A stretch of DNA of 64,000 bases from Lateolabrax maculatus (lineage: Eukaryota; Chordata; Actinopteri; Acropomatiformes; Lateolabracidae), in assembly GCA_031216445.1 (NCBI GenBank), contig CM062215.1, forward strand, positions 6,367,501 through 6,431,500. The letters run 5' to 3'. Below the pieces are notes generated by a model, which was given only the letters and a program-made list of their open reading frames with translations, did no database searches and was not told the origin of the DNA. Both the position numbers and the translations under genes were made by a program. Below, piece after piece: positions 38,701 to 45,004 of this stretch. Position 1 is the first letter of the stretch, and the number at the start of each line of letters is the position of its first letter.

Positions 38701-40876
38701 CTCTTCCTCATGCTCCTCATCCTCAGGAAGCCCTGGTGCAGCATCAGGGCCTACAAAGCTTTAGGAGGTGAGATCGAATGTGTCTTACTGCCACTGCTGC
38801 CCTCAGTTCACTTTCACTTCACCTAATCAGGTAGTTACATGATGTTTGCTGCCCCCGCTGTCTGAATCTCTCACCTCACTTCTTAGTTTCCCCTCATTCC
38901 TTTCCTCACCCTCTCCCCCAAACCCGAAGAAGGCCTATGATTTTTTTAAAGGTAGATATTCACCTTCTCTCAAAAATCCTCCTTTTTTCTGCTTTTTAAG
39001 AATGAAAATGGACATGACAGTTAAATTAGTCGTGCCTGTAAAGTTGCGTTGTACCATGAAGAAGAGCAACAATAGAATATCTATTTTGTTTTTTTGTTTT
39101 GTTTTGATCTTACCTGTTGGTGGAGTGTGAAAAAAATGAAATTCTATATGCCATATAAGCCTCAGCCAACACTGAGGACCAAATGATCTCTTTATTTCAC
39201 ATAACGCTGCAGTCTTGCTCCATTACTCCATTCAGGGTCAACAGAGAAATCTAATGAAGATATAATCCGTTTTTGATCCATTATGCCTTAACATCTCATT
39301 TCCCCTTTTTCCTATTACGGGAGCTATCAGACAATCTTACACAGAATCTTCTTTGAAATATACTCTTAATAATCTTTACTGTCATCCCTGTCTGCCTTTA
39401 GTTGCTTGTAAAAAGGAGCCAACCCTGAAACTTTACACTTACAAATCAGTCTCAGTGGGACTTCAAACTCTGAGTGATGCAAAGACAAAATGACTGATTT
39501 AAAAGCACTGCAGTAATTTAAAAGTGCAAGTTGCGAATGTGTGAAACTTTTTTGTTCTCTCAGCAATAAGGCAGCAGACACACGGTATAAGAGGAGATGA
39601 AGGAGTGCTGCTTGCTGCAAGCACTGATTAGAAAACACTGGGAATACTGCCACTGGAGGGTTTACACTGCAAACCAGCTCAACCAAGGAGTTAGTTTGAA
39701 ATCTGAATGTTTGTTCAGAAAAGCTCTTTTTGTGTCTTTTTATATATATTTATATACATATATATTTGGGTTATTTTGAATTGAGTGGAGGAAAAGTTTT
39801 TCTCATTTTCTTTGGCCTGTTTTTTTATTTTATTTTTTGCCACAAAAGGCTTTATACAACTTTTTTTTACATACGCAGTAGTAGAAAAAACATTGAAACC
39901 CTTGAAAACATCCGTAGTGTTTATACAGTAAAGCTTAATTCTGTTTTGAATTGTTGAAAAGCGAGGAGCAGCGCAGGGAACAGTGGACATGCAACTAATG
40001 TAGGCTCTATTTTGCTTGTGCCGCCGCTGTTGACATGGATATAATAGCAGCGCCACCCTCACAAATATATGGATATGTATAAATGTATAAATATACGCTA
40101 TTCTGCTTCTTTGTATGTTTGAATTGGATTCTTTGGTGCTCATGATGGCATTCAGTTTTACCAGTTCACTTTTCTGATTCTTTGGATTATATTGGCTCTT
40201 ATAATTCCTTATAAACTGATATTATTACACTAGTTTACTTCGGACGGTGGTAGCAAGAAGGTCCTCCCCTCCGTCTTCCTCCCACAAAGACCTGATTAGC
40301 TGTAGGTGTGAATGTGTGTGTGAAAGGTTGTCGGCCTACAGTCGTCAGACCTGTGACAGACCTGTTTAGGGTGTACCCCTCCCCTCGCCAAATATAAACT
40401 GGATATAAGAAACGGATGGAAGTTCACTAGTTGCTGGTTGTGGTTTGATCCCAAGGTCCTCCTGTGCATGTGTCCTTGAACCGTATGTTGGGAAAAAATT
40501 GAATTCCCTGTAAAATCATGCATGGACTCACCAAGCCACATCCTGGACATGTGGACATCACACCAGCCTTCACTTGTTTGGCATCGATTACCAACACAGG
40601 ATGTTCCTGCACAATGACCCCTCACTACACACAAGGGACTCTCACTCTGCTATTTTCTGTTGTGAAGGTGCCTAACAAACTACCGTGTGTATCTGATATG
40701 CATACCAGTTTGAATTTCGGTTCTCACCATTTTACCAGATCTGTTTCTCTTCCCTCCTCAGCCTTCCTGAAGCCAACGCCACGACGCCGTCCGACTTGAG
40801 GGGGCTGGAGGCAGGAAAGAGCAAAGAACACGTTGCAAAAGAAGAGGAGCTGTACGCCCAGTACTTCTCTTTCTGA
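253..40876 (+). CDS. fam184a: fam184a, whole coding span (24 exons, about 1123 residues)
   Basis: This is a spliced gene for FAM184A, a long cytoplasm-type coiled-coil protein whose molecular role is poorly known. Joining the 24 exons listed below gives one open frame of about 1123 codons, close to the human length of about 1140. Diagnostic stretches seen are LKMSKKIAQLTK then VIYALNTKNDEHE near the N-terminus, KVEDLLEQ then ISLLKQ in the middle, QELQTLRFELEDEGKAKL, and KFYQLELVNRETGFNKVFNSS near the C-terminus. The final residues YAQYFSF match the mammalian ending ARYFTF. Almost the whole chain after residue 40 is charged, Glu/Gln/Lys/Leu-rich and heptad-like, with no signal peptide or membrane segment. 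The first 40 residues are Gly/Ser/Pro-rich and fast-evolving. The ATG at 253 has A at -3 and G at +4. The paralogue FAM184B is the main alternative, but the N-terminus and end match A. The weakest part is exon 23. Confidence 0.95.
2441..2575. repeat. dispersed repeat with CCGATAC motifs
   Basis: Begins ACTAGAGTTGTTCCGATACC and repeats CCGATACC or close variants about five times in roughly 100 bases. It resembles a short non-autonomous DNA-transposon-like repeat I know as widespread in teleosts. No coding capacity is visible. Confidence 0.6.
4076..4215 (+). repeat. dispersed repeat, copy 1 (CACCAAAGTCA family)
   Basis: Contains ATCACCAAAGTCAGTTGGAT followed by TCATCCTCTGG. The same core occurs at 6701-6810 and, inverted, at 57340-57440, so it is an interspersed repeat rather than unique DNA. 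It is old, with clear divergence between copies. Confidence 0.7.
6226..6341 (+). repeat. polypurine low-complexity tract
   Basis: About 115 bases of nearly pure A/G (GAGAGGGAGAGAGGAAGATA and similar) with few pyrimidines. No precise repeat unit is seen. Such tracts can form triplex DNA, which is an inference only. Confidence 0.75.
6701..6810 (+). repeat. dispersed repeat, copy 2 (CACCAAAGTCA family)
   Basis: Carries GGGGATCACCAAAGTCATTA then GGATTCGTCCTCTGGGG, closely matching the cores at 4076-4215 and 57340-57440. It continues into a shared GTCATGGCAATCCAT tail, also found inverted in the third copy. Confidence 0.72.
6997..7084. repeat. inverted repeat / hairpin, 40-base arms
   Basis: Left arm 6997-7036 and right arm 7045-7084 are reverse complements with 3 mismatches in 40 and an 8-base spacer. 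The arms include ACTACCCTCATGATC and its complement. It looks like the end or the whole of a foldback transposon. Its intronic position in fam184a means a nascent transcript could form a long stem. Confidence 0.85.
8623..8700 (+). CDS. fam184a: fam184a exon 2 (residues 56-81)
   Basis: Acceptor TGTCTCCAG, then VIYALNTKNDEHEEEIESL, one of the most conserved stretches of the family. Ends at GAG before donor GTATGG, phase 0 at both ends (26 codons). Confidence 0.96.
8701..9840 (+). other. fam184a intron 2
   Basis: 1.1 kb of AT-rich intron. No exon, RNA gene or clear repeat is visible. It ends in a long T-rich tract before the exon 3 acceptor. Confidence 0.85.
9841..9975 (+). CDS. fam184a: fam184a exon 3 (residues 82-126)
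   Basis: T-rich tract and acceptor CGCTGAG, then VQHIVTETRDKIMQYKSKMV and a Leu/Arg/Glu heptad region. Ends KRQ before GTCATA, a weak donor (T at +2, C at +3). Phase 0 at both ends, 45 codons, and the join to ALAEFEMY is family-conserved. Confidence 0.94.
9976..10320 (+). other. fam184a intron 3
   Basis: A 345-base intron. It contains several TGTAATG repeats near its 3' end (about 10245-10310), a small degenerate TAATG-type tract. Nothing coding is seen. Confidence 0.85.
10321..10419 (+). CDS. fam184a: fam184a exon 4 (residues 127-159)
   Basis: Acceptor ACCGTCAG, then ALAEFEMYRQRMEDSQLC and VVSMSRE, matching the mammalian EAQHVQRIVTMSRE region. Donor GTAAGG, phase 0, 33 codons. Confidence 0.96.
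10420..11721 (+). other. fam184a intron 4, with CA microsatellite
   Basis: A 1.3-kb intron. A (CA)13 microsatellite sits at 10433-10458, only 13 bases past the donor. Positions 10640-10860 are rich in TGGCA/TGCCA half-palindromes and look repeat-derived, but I do not recognise the family. No exon is seen. Confidence 0.8.
10433..10458. repeat. (CA)13 microsatellite
   Basis: Thirteen uninterrupted CA units just inside fam184a intron 4, followed by TCACAAATATATA. Confidence 0.95.
11722..11928 (+). CDS. fam184a: fam184a exon 5 (residues 160-228)
   Basis: Acceptor TTTCAATAG, then VEEMRRDFEEKLRAFSQTQ and FEADKRRALEELRATH, a classic coiled coil matching the mammalian family. Ends HRQE before GTGGGC. 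Phase 0, 69 codons. Confidence 0.96.
11929..12403 (+). other. fam184a intron 5
   Basis: 475-base AT-rich intron with no visible exon or repeat. Confidence 0.85.
12404..12577 (+). CDS. fam184a: fam184a exon 6 (residues 229-286)
   Basis: Acceptor TGCGTAG, then VEALMERVEELTKDKVRLVE and YYERELEAMRR, the counterpart of mammalian FYERELDTLKR. Ends KRTE before GTAAAA. Phase 0, 58 codons. Confidence 0.96.
12783..12944 (+). CDS. fam184a: fam184a exon 7 (residues 287-340)
   Basis: Acceptor CATGTGAAG, then VELRKEFQAQEAALQRSLSK, matching mammalian DLRKEFQGQEAILRK. Ends GTIK at 12944. The donor is the first GT of a (GT)10 run at 12945-12964, an unusual arrangement. Phase 0, 54 codons. Confidence 0.95.
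12945..13519 (+). other. fam184a intron 7, starting in a GT run
   Basis: 575-base intron whose first 20 bases are (GT)10. The rest is AT-rich with no recognised repeat or exon. Confidence 0.85.
13520..13655 (+). CDS. fam184a: fam184a exon 8 (residues 341-386, last codon split)
   Basis: Acceptor GTGCTGCAG, then NLHKQLEEAIQDGEIWVM and VQQQATEILHKA. It ends one base into a serine codon (A, then donor GTAAGA), phase 1. The join to GT-CAG gives HKASQIG, matching mammalian LKASHIG. Confidence 0.94.
13656..14912 (+). other. fam184a intron 8
   Basis: 1.26-kb AT-rich intron with a short ATC/ATT-rich tract (about 14405-14432). No exon is seen; open frames that cross it are chance. Confidence 0.85.
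14913..15094 (+). CDS. fam184a: fam184a exon 9 (residues 386-446)
   Basis: Acceptor GTTCCCAG, then the completed S and QIGSLQATQMSHEATIRNL, a hallmark of the family. The rest is Glu/Gln-rich coiled coil ending KLEQ before GTACTA. It enters in phase 1 and leaves in phase 0. Confidence 0.96.
15187..15372 (+). CDS. fam184a: fam184a exon 10 (residues 447-508)
   Basis: Long CT-rich tract and acceptor TCCTCAG, then SLREEHQGYEKELSRLRAHY and many Glu/Lys residues, ending LLMT before GTAAAT. Separated from exon 9 by a 92-base intron. Phase 0, 62 codons. Confidence 0.95.
16554..16577. repeat. (TTTA)n microsatellite
   Basis: About six TTTA units in tandem, flanked by CT-rich sequence. Confidence 0.85.
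18290..18494. mobile_element. decayed hAT-type MITE-like element
   Basis: Starts CAGTTAACGATTATTTTTGG, has the internal signature CATTTGAGAAGCTGGAGCCA, and ends GATTAATCGACTAATCAGC. That layout of ATTAATCGA-rich ends around an AGTCTAAAACCCAGAGATAT core is familiar from a very common fish non-autonomous element. Partial relatives lie at 26405-26560 and 27137-27222. Confidence 0.7.
19565..19687 (+). CDS. fam184a: fam184a exon 11 (residues 509-549)
   Basis: CT-rich tract and acceptor CTCCTCAG, then KMSQEFEIKRLSLEEQRDRL, QQQLDNLKEEL and NMANQE, matching mammalian QQELENLKEVLEDKLNTANQE. Donor GTATGA, phase 0, 41 codons. Confidence 0.96.
19785..19946 (+). CDS. fam184a: fam184a exon 12 (residues 550-603)
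   Basis: Acceptor TCTTCAG after a 97-base intron, then VSHLQELVREGEQNLGSAQ and VRETSNLLTDLQ before GTGAGG. The counterpart in mammals is IGHLQDMVRKSEQGLGSAE. Phase 0, 54 codons. A decayed copy of its last 30 bases lies in the next intron. Confidence 0.96.
19947..23775 (+). other. fam184a intron 12 (3.8 kb)
   Basis: Apart from the exon-12 fossil at 20487-20586, I see only purine-rich stretches (about 21070-21140 and 21280-21340) and AT-rich DNA from 21950 to 23400. No working exon is recognised. Confidence 0.8.
20487..20586 (+). pseudogene. fossil copy of the end of fam184a exon 12
   Basis: Bases 20511-20540 match the end of exon 12 at 24 of 30 positions, and five of the six differences are transitions. 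In that frame the segment reads ETSNLLT, then 16 further open codons to a GTAAGT donor at 20587. The codon just before ETSNLLT is TAA where exon 12 has CGA. A T-run and TTTTAG acceptor sit at 20486. The 100-base length is not a multiple of three, so it cannot be a simple cassette exon now. A degraded exon duplicate is the best reading; chance similarity cannot be excluded. Confidence 0.5.
23776..23897 (+). CDS. fam184a: fam184a exon 13 (residues 604-644, last codon split)
   Basis: Acceptor TTTGTAG, then EEIETQRQQHDARVMSIRTE and KMDKMADDLDQKWRDAL, the counterpart of mammalian KVDKMAHDLEIKWTENLR. Ends two bases into an Arg codon (CG) before GTAAAA. Confidence 0.95.
23898..24260 (+). other. fam184a intron 13
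   Basis: 363-base intron starting with a poly-A run right after the donor. No other feature is seen. Confidence 0.85.
24261..24411 (+). CDS. fam184a: fam184a exon 14 (residues 644-694)
   Basis: Acceptor TTCCTACAG; completes Arg, then EEVRLLKEELNEEYEADKQA and GWQRKVEDLLEQ, matching mammalian SWQKKVEDLLNQ. Donor GTAACA, phase 0 at its end. Confidence 0.96.
26405..26560. mobile_element. partial MITE-like remnant
   Basis: GATAAATCTGCAGATTATTT followed by CCTTGATCGTT resembles the end region of the element at 18290-18494 and its fish relatives. Its boundaries are unclear. Confidence 0.45.
26747..26784. repeat. (GT)19 microsatellite
   Basis: Nineteen uninterrupted GT units inside fam184a intron 14, within a wider TG-rich stretch (26710-26815). 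Confidence 0.95.
27137..27222. mobile_element. partial MITE-like remnant
   Basis: CATTTTCCACTATTTTGACA, then TTTTATGGACAATAA and CAATCAAGAAAATAATCAACA, is the reverse-end signature of the same common fish element. An ACA-triplet insertion (AACAACAACAACA) interrupts it. Confidence 0.55.
29754..29868 (+). CDS. fam184a: fam184a exon 15 (residues 695-733, last codon split)
   Basis: Acceptor CTCTGTCCAG, then ISLLKQSLELQLSQSQSALQ and QLQSQFNQERELLSQQLK, almost identical to mammalian ISLLKQNLEIQLSQSQTSLQ. Ends one base into Glu before GTAGGC. Confidence 0.96.
29869..30643 (+). other. fam184a intron 15
   Basis: 775-base intron. The 138-codon open frame at 30394-30810 only reads through into exon 16 out of frame. 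A short GTGTGT tract precedes the exon 16 acceptor. Confidence 0.8.
30644..30741 (+). CDS. fam184a: fam184a exon 16 (residues 733-765)
   Basis: Acceptor TTTGCAG; completes Glu, then MQREHQRREHRLQEAHCCAL and STMEEARQHQIR. The mammalian counterpart is EEQHQQRHKSLKEAHVLAFQTMEE. Donor GTAGGA, leaving phase 0. Confidence 0.95.
30742..33101 (+). other. fam184a intron 16 (2.4 kb)
   Basis: AT-rich. A GACTAAAACTAA-type repeat lies at 31240-31345, and there are ATATAT/GCATAT tracts around 32395-32450. No exon is recognised. A CT-rich tract leads into exon 17. Confidence 0.8.
31240..31345. repeat. dispersed GACTAAAACTAA repeat
   Basis: Recurring GACTAAA/ACTAAAACTAA with ATGTATTTTATTGACTAAAA and CAAATGACTACGATGTGACT. 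This matches a repeat I recognise as common in teleosts. Its boundaries are approximate. Confidence 0.55.
33102..33255 (+). CDS. fam184a: fam184a exon 17 (residues 766-817, last codon split)
   Basis: Strong CT tract and acceptor TCTGCCAG, then ALEERLKQEQREEVHALKEA, ending in QELQTLRFELEDEGKAKL, a near-invariant family block. Ends one base into Ala before GTAAAT. Confidence 0.97.
33365..33455. repeat. degenerate minisatellite, about 21-base unit
   Basis: Four imperfect units each close to TGATGTTTCTACCCATG: GACTTTTCTACCCTCAG, GATGCGTCTACCCATGG, TATGCTTCTACCTGCTG and GATGTTTATGCCTGTTG. A second cluster of the same units lies at 33874-33948 in the same intron. Confidence 0.6.
33874..33948. repeat. 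degenerate minisatellite, second cluster
   Basis: Contains GACGATGTTTCTACCCATGA, GATGTTTCTACCCCATG and GTGGATGTTCACTCAC, the same unit type as 33365-33455. About 420 bases of unrelated sequence separate the two clusters. Confidence 0.6.
33973..34100 (+). CDS. fam184a: fam184a exon 18 (residues 817-859)
   Basis: Acceptor TCTGGCAG; completes Ala, then SLRAELNHLHAAAIEHLKQI and LEKAMEHSHQQ. Mammals have SLRSELNHQHAAAIDLLR. Donor GTAACT, phase 0 at its end. Confidence 0.96.
34255..34439 (+). CDS. fam184a: fam184a exon 19 (residues 860-921, last codon split)
   Basis: Acceptor TCGTCAAG, then EQELLVRVSDLQSELCSRSN and LTRELELKGKEVLRVRSEAN. It ends two bases into Arg (AG) before GTACAT. A second donor (GTACAG) 12 bases on would add four codons in frame; see findings. 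Confidence 0.94.
34440..35031 (+). other. fam184a intron 19
   Basis: 592-base intron beginning with a second in-frame donor at 34452. No other exon or clear repeat is seen. Confidence 0.85.
35032..35178 (+). CDS. fam184a: fam184a exon 20 (residues 921-970, both edge codons split)
   Basis: Acceptor GCTGCAG; completes Arg, then AHEQDLTKRHERDLGELSIV and MLADFNKAQEVLKDKISALQ, matching mammalian LHEQDLNKRLEKEL and MRADFNKTNELLKE. Ends CT before GTAAGT, a consensus donor. Confidence 0.95.
35352..35469 (+). CDS. fam184a: fam184a exon 21 (residues 970-1009)
   Basis: Acceptor GTGTCCAG; completes Leu, then LEGTEEKLRNRESRPEDLHL and REALVKKLV before GTGAGT. Mammals have LEEMEEKYLMRESKPEDIQM. It leaves in phase 0. 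Confidence 0.95.
35470..36705 (+). other. fam184a intron 21
   Basis: 1.24-kb intron with a short (AT)n run at about 36357-36370 and nothing else recognised. Confidence 0.85.
36706..36810 (+). CDS. fam184a: fam184a exon 22 (residues 1010-1044)
   Basis: T-rich tract and acceptor TTTATAG, then DDKKFYQLELVNRETGFNKV, FNSSANVGVINPLIK, nearly identical to mammals. Donor GTGAGT, phase 0, 35 codons. In mammals the next residues are QKKKND; no such exon was found here. Confidence 0.97.
36811..38642 (+). other. fam184a intron 22 (1.8 kb)
   Basis: No exon matching the mammalian segment QKKKNDKSPTNRFVSVPNLS was found. Exon-like segments at 37253 and 37938 were examined and set aside. The 3' part from 38570 is a CTC/TCC pyrimidine-rich low-complexity tract. 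Confidence 0.7.
38643..38767 (+). CDS. fam184a: candidate fam184a exon 23 (residues 1045-1086)
   Basis: This is inferred from splice sites and phase, not homology. Acceptor TCTTCCTCAG, frame in phase 0 as exon 22 requires, and an end two bases into a Ser codon (AG) before consensus donor GTGAGA, as exon 24 requires. The encoded stretch is Pro/His-rich (HLPIPPPSPHPPHHPMPS) then LVQHQGLQSFR. A second acceptor (ATCCTCAG) at 38726 would give a shorter exon, 38727-38767, 28 codons less and also in frame, keeping only EALVQHQGLQSFR. The exon seems carved out of a pyrimidine-rich repeat. The conserved mammalian tail is not present here. Confidence 0.5.
38768..40761 (+). other. fam184a intron 23 (2.0 kb)
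   Basis: AT-rich with TATATA tracts (39735-39775) and short T runs. Open frames of about 100-140 codons on both strands are AT-rich and look random. No exon is recognised. Confidence 0.75.
40762..40876 (+). CDS. fam184a: fam184a exon 24, last coding exon (residues 1086-1123)
   Basis: CT-rich tract and acceptor CCTCCTCAG; completes Ser, then LPEANATTPSDLRGLEAGKS and EEELYAQYFSF, stop TGA at 40874-40876. The terminal YAQYFSF matches the mammalian FARYFTF, which anchors the frame and the end of the gene. Confidence 0.9.
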
Positions 40877-41635
40877 CCGGCAAAAAAATAATCCCAATTC
40901 TGTCAAAAAATGAAGCAATGGGACAGAGAGCTAAAGTTGGACAGCGATCAAACTGCAGTTTTAGAAAGTCATTTGGGCGACATTTATATCACTGCTAACC
41001 ACAGCACTCCCATCAGTCATGTGCAGCACTGAGACTACAGTGTGATTGCAACCTTAAGGCTTCCATACATGGCGAGCATTATGAGCAGTGTGGCTTGTCA
41101 GTGCGTCATCATCAAGTGTGGCAGGAGATTAATAGACAGTAATTTGTCTCTTCATTTATACCATCTGCAATTTTTCAAAACCTGACATTTGTATGAGCTC
41201 TAAAGCTGCACTAGGCAACACAACACTGGGTGAGAGGTGGATATGATCTTAAAGGGTTAAAGGACTTCATTACCCATGGTATTGGATTGGGATAAACTAA
41301 GACCCAAAAGTAAAATTGTAGTCCACTGATAAAATGTAACTTTATTCTGTAATGTTTAAAGTCATCAAAATGAGGGCTGTAGTGATAGTCCTAACAAGAG
41401 ACAGCAGAAATATTGTAGTGTTAAAGGATCCTTCCGATATATTACGACTTGGGCATCTGTCCTATCAGTATAAATAGCATTGTACTCACCAAATTAATTG
41501 CAGAGATATGGGAAATCATTGCTAAAAAGAGGTTATTTCTCCCAGATCACACACTGGACAAATTAGTTTCAGTATGAAGAGACGTTGCATCTCTCACTGA
41601 CATATCAGGTGTGCTCACCTGCAGTTTCACCTACA

Positions 41636-41641
41636 AATAAA
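41636..41641 (+). terminator. candidate poly(A) signal of fam184a
   Basis: First AATAAA after the fam184a stop codon, 760 bases downstream, followed by a GT-containing stretch (GTCGTATCGTGTTCCC). A further AATAAA at 41706 is an equal alternative. Confidence 0.3.
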
Positions 41642-42297
41642 GGAGTTTAGATAATCCGGTTAAACTGTCGTATCGTGTTCCCAGATGTCAGCAATTACTT
41701 TGGTGAATAAAATGTTTTGTCAAAACTGATAGAAATGATGGCCAAAAAAACTTCCAAAATAAGACCCAAGCTGTAAGAAGTTTGAAGTAGTAAGTCTTCT
41801 GTGTCAGTAGCACGAAACTTTCAGAAACGTTCTCAAACCTCCATGAAAGAAGCTCATATAAACATGTCACAGACAGTGTTGCATTGAGTATGAAGTGTGA
41901 CAATAGTAACATACTGTAGATTAGGAGGTAATCTTATCAGCTCCATGAGTTTTTTTTTTTTTTGTTCATCAACGTGTCTTACAAGCTGTAATTTGACAGG
42001 AAGTGCTTTGAAAGTTCAACCAGGAAGTGATTTTTTTGCCTTGATACTCGCCTTTAGTCTTTCATGCTGTGGCCCCATCTGCAGTGTAAATACACACAAT
42101 CAGACCCGTGTTTGAGGGAAAAGGGCCGAGCTAGCTGTTGATTCTGGTAGTTTTTTGGCCTCTGCGGTACGATGAGCTACAGTATACCACGATAACGACA
42201 CCAGCAAAACAAACTAACTTTGGCTTGCTGTCCCAGTGCTTTGGCTGTGTACATACAGTATATGTTTGAAAGTCATTTTCAGATCTCTGAGCTCGCT

Positions 42298-42380
42298 GAG
42301 GGGCGCTTGATTCGCCATTCCAGACACCTCAACAGTCTCAGGAGGGGAAACATCAAGAGAAGCTGAATCAAGCACCCCTC
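42298..42380. repeat. inverted repeat, 19-base arms
   Basis: GAGGGGCGCTTGATTCGCC at 42298-42316 pairs with GCTGAATCAAGCACCCCTC at 42362-42380 with 3 mismatches across a 45-base loop. Confidence 0.7.
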
Positions 42381-42456
42381 ATATTTTTATTATTCCAGTA
42401 TTTATAATGTAACAAGCTACTGTTTTTCTACGGTCTGTTTGTGTTGCCAGCGAACC

Positions 42457-42595
42457 AGAGACATACAGAGAGAGAGTTCTGTCAGCGACATGTACAAGTT
42501 GATTTTCAATGCCAAGGAGGGTTTAGTCAAACACTTTTTTTCATTAAAAGCTGGGAGTTCATGTCGGTGGCCGAACTCTTTAGCTCCATGTCTCT
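42457..42595. repeat. imperfect foldback, arms about 40 bases
   Basis: AGAGACATACAGAGAGAGAG near 42457 and the reverse complement of 42555-42595 (AGAGACATGGAGCTAAAGAG) align at roughly 70 percent. Both arms also share a CGACATG block. It is likely a decayed palindromic transposon. Confidence 0.6.
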
Positions 42596-43669
42596 GCCTG
42601 TGGGGCAGGCCATAGAGCATGTGAAAACAGAAACACTATCATAATGCTGCTGTCACTCACTTGAAATCCTCATATGTCCGTTTTTTGGTGTATGTTTTTT
42701 TTTACTTGACTTGAAAGTTTACATAGTTCTTGTGCTGCGTAATTTCCATGACCTGAAGGTCCATGAAGTCCATACAGTAACCTGTACAGTTTCCAAACTG
42801 CATGGCCATCATCAGCCTGGGAGAGGCTCTGTTTCTTACTTCCTGAAAGGCAGACGGAGAGACATGAGGTTTGAGAGTGTACTTCCTCTCTCGCTGACAC
42901 CACCGGGGTCCATTCAACAACAACACTAATATATTCAGCTACATTACAGCATCAATAGATGCCCGTCTTCCATAACAGAATCAATCCGAGGCCTCAATGG
43001 TTCAGGAAGTGTCACTCTACTTTCATTGTTTGCAGTCATGGATCATATTCACAAAATATTAAAAACATCTTAATACAATCCAATACAGTCCCACAACAGA
43101 GAATTGAATCACCCCCTTTCTGATGAAGTCTCAAAAGATATTCAACCCTTTGTTGCTTGGCCCTTGTATTAGATTGCATTAGTTCTGTTGTGTTTCCCTG
43201 TTTTCTTCATCCAGCCCCTGTAGATATTTCACAAAAGCACCTTTTAAGTGGTATTCCAAACAAGAAATACCTACTAAATACTTACAAAAAACGTATAAAT
43301 TAATTAATTTTTTTACATTAAGAAGCACTCGTATTTTGAAACCAAAATCCAACATTTTTGCATTGTTGTTTTTAAAGGAACAGTGCCACATTTTGTAAAT
43401 TAGTGTTTTATGTGTCCTGTTACCCAGAGCCACATAAGATTATAGGGTAATTGTAACAAATAATTTCAAATCACCAGAATCTGCACACACTCAACATACA
43501 AGCTTTCAGTCGTAGACTTTCTTGAACAGAATGAAAGAACACTTATATACTGTATGTGTGTATATATGTACATGAGATCATACTCAAGGGTATTGTAGTC
43601 TTACTGCATGTATTGACTATAAAAATGGAGGATCGGGGATGCAATGTATGAGACAAGAGGAAACACATT

Positions 43670-43740
43670 AAAAGGAATAGTTCAACATTTTGGGTTGTGC
43701 TTATTCTCTTTCTGAGAGAGCGTTAGATGGGAAGATTGGA
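43670..43740 (+). mobile_element. fragment of a common teleost short repeat
   Basis: AAAGGAATAGTTCAACATTT, then GCTTATTCTCTTTCTGAGAG and GTTAGATGGGAAGATTG, is the head of a repeat I recognise as very frequent in percomorph genomes. Only the first 70 or so bases are preserved. Confidence 0.65.
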
Positions 43741-45004
43741 AGTCCATAAATCCCATAGGATGACTACATTACTCTTGAATATTGAATATCTTGTGTCGAG
43801 GATACACATGTTTTGCATTGAGGTTAATTACTCAAATGTCTATATGTACACTTGAGTGTTCTTTCATTGTGTTTCCCCTGTGTGCCTAAAGAAAGCCTGT
43901 GACAGAAAGCTTGTCTGTAGTTACAGTTTGCAGATGCTGGTGTGTTGACGGTCCGTCATATTTCTGCAAATTTACCAGACTGTTCTGTCAAATTAAATAT
44001 TGAAACACTTCCTGAATCCAGGTTGAGAGACGACCTCTAGCAAACACGTCTGTATTTGTGTCATATGGGAAAGACAGTAAAATGAGCCATTAAATAGATA
44101 TTTAATACCTTTGTGGAGTCTGCTCTTGTTGATTTCCTGAGGGAAACAGCTGCAGTCACCTTCATAAATTTATGTCTATAAACCCAACTATTTGAATTTT
44201 TTTGCATATTTTCATCCCCTATTTTGTAAAAGTGCAGAAAACTTCTATCCTTATGTCCAACTGTCCCCGTATGACATGAATGCAGCAGTATGACATTGAA
44301 GCTTTAGTTACGCTGCATGTCATCAACGCTGATCCAGTATATTAAATGGTTTAATTGTAAATATTGACCTGTAATGTGACAAACCCCAGCAAAGAAAATG
44401 GACCAATAAATACAGACGCCAGTGTCCTCTCTGGGATCGTAGCCCCGACATTGAACCACGGTTGGTTCATTCCTCCATGCGCACTGTGAAGATAATATTT
44501 ATTCAAACGACTATGTTAAATATTGACATTTAAGCTTAGACATCTGCATCTGACAAGGCAGAAGTCTTTTCTTTTTAGTTTTTTCTTAGTAATACATTTT
44601 CTCACAATCACGTCCAATTTTACTGCTACTACTTTTATTTCCCTGCTGGTTATTTCACATCTGTCCTCTAGAAACAAGTGTCACTCTACTTGATATTGGC
44701 AAAAAAATCCAACACAAGAGTGATGCCGTTTTCCCTGACTGAAACCAAGAAACACATTCTGTCCAACAGTGACAGTTTTGAATGTGTTTTCCTGCCATCA
44801 AGGCAGCCAGAAAGTTGGCTTAAATAGATATTTTATCATTGTGAAGAATACGTCTGCTTTTATTGTCTAAATTTTGTTAAACTTAACTTTGAAAACAATC
44901 AAAGCGGACAAGATGTTCACAGTGATGAAACTTAAGAGACTTTAAATTCTCTGTTTATTAGCTTCATTTATTCTTGACCTTGGAAGCAGCAGTTGAGAAA
45001 ACAG

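Noticed and set aside
38565..38763. Ser-rich open frame (SSSSASSYSSSFSS) across the pyrimidine tract
   Set aside because: It arises from TCC/TCT repeats, ends in TAG just before the donor, and leaves the wrong phase for exon 24.
39715..40143. 142-codon minus-strand frame
   Set aside because: Ile/Tyr/Lys-rich translation of AT-rich sequence including TATATA tracts in intron 23; chance.
42417..42644. Similar 67-codon frames on both strands
   Set aside because: Their similarity comes from the palindromic (foldback) structure of the DNA, not from coding.
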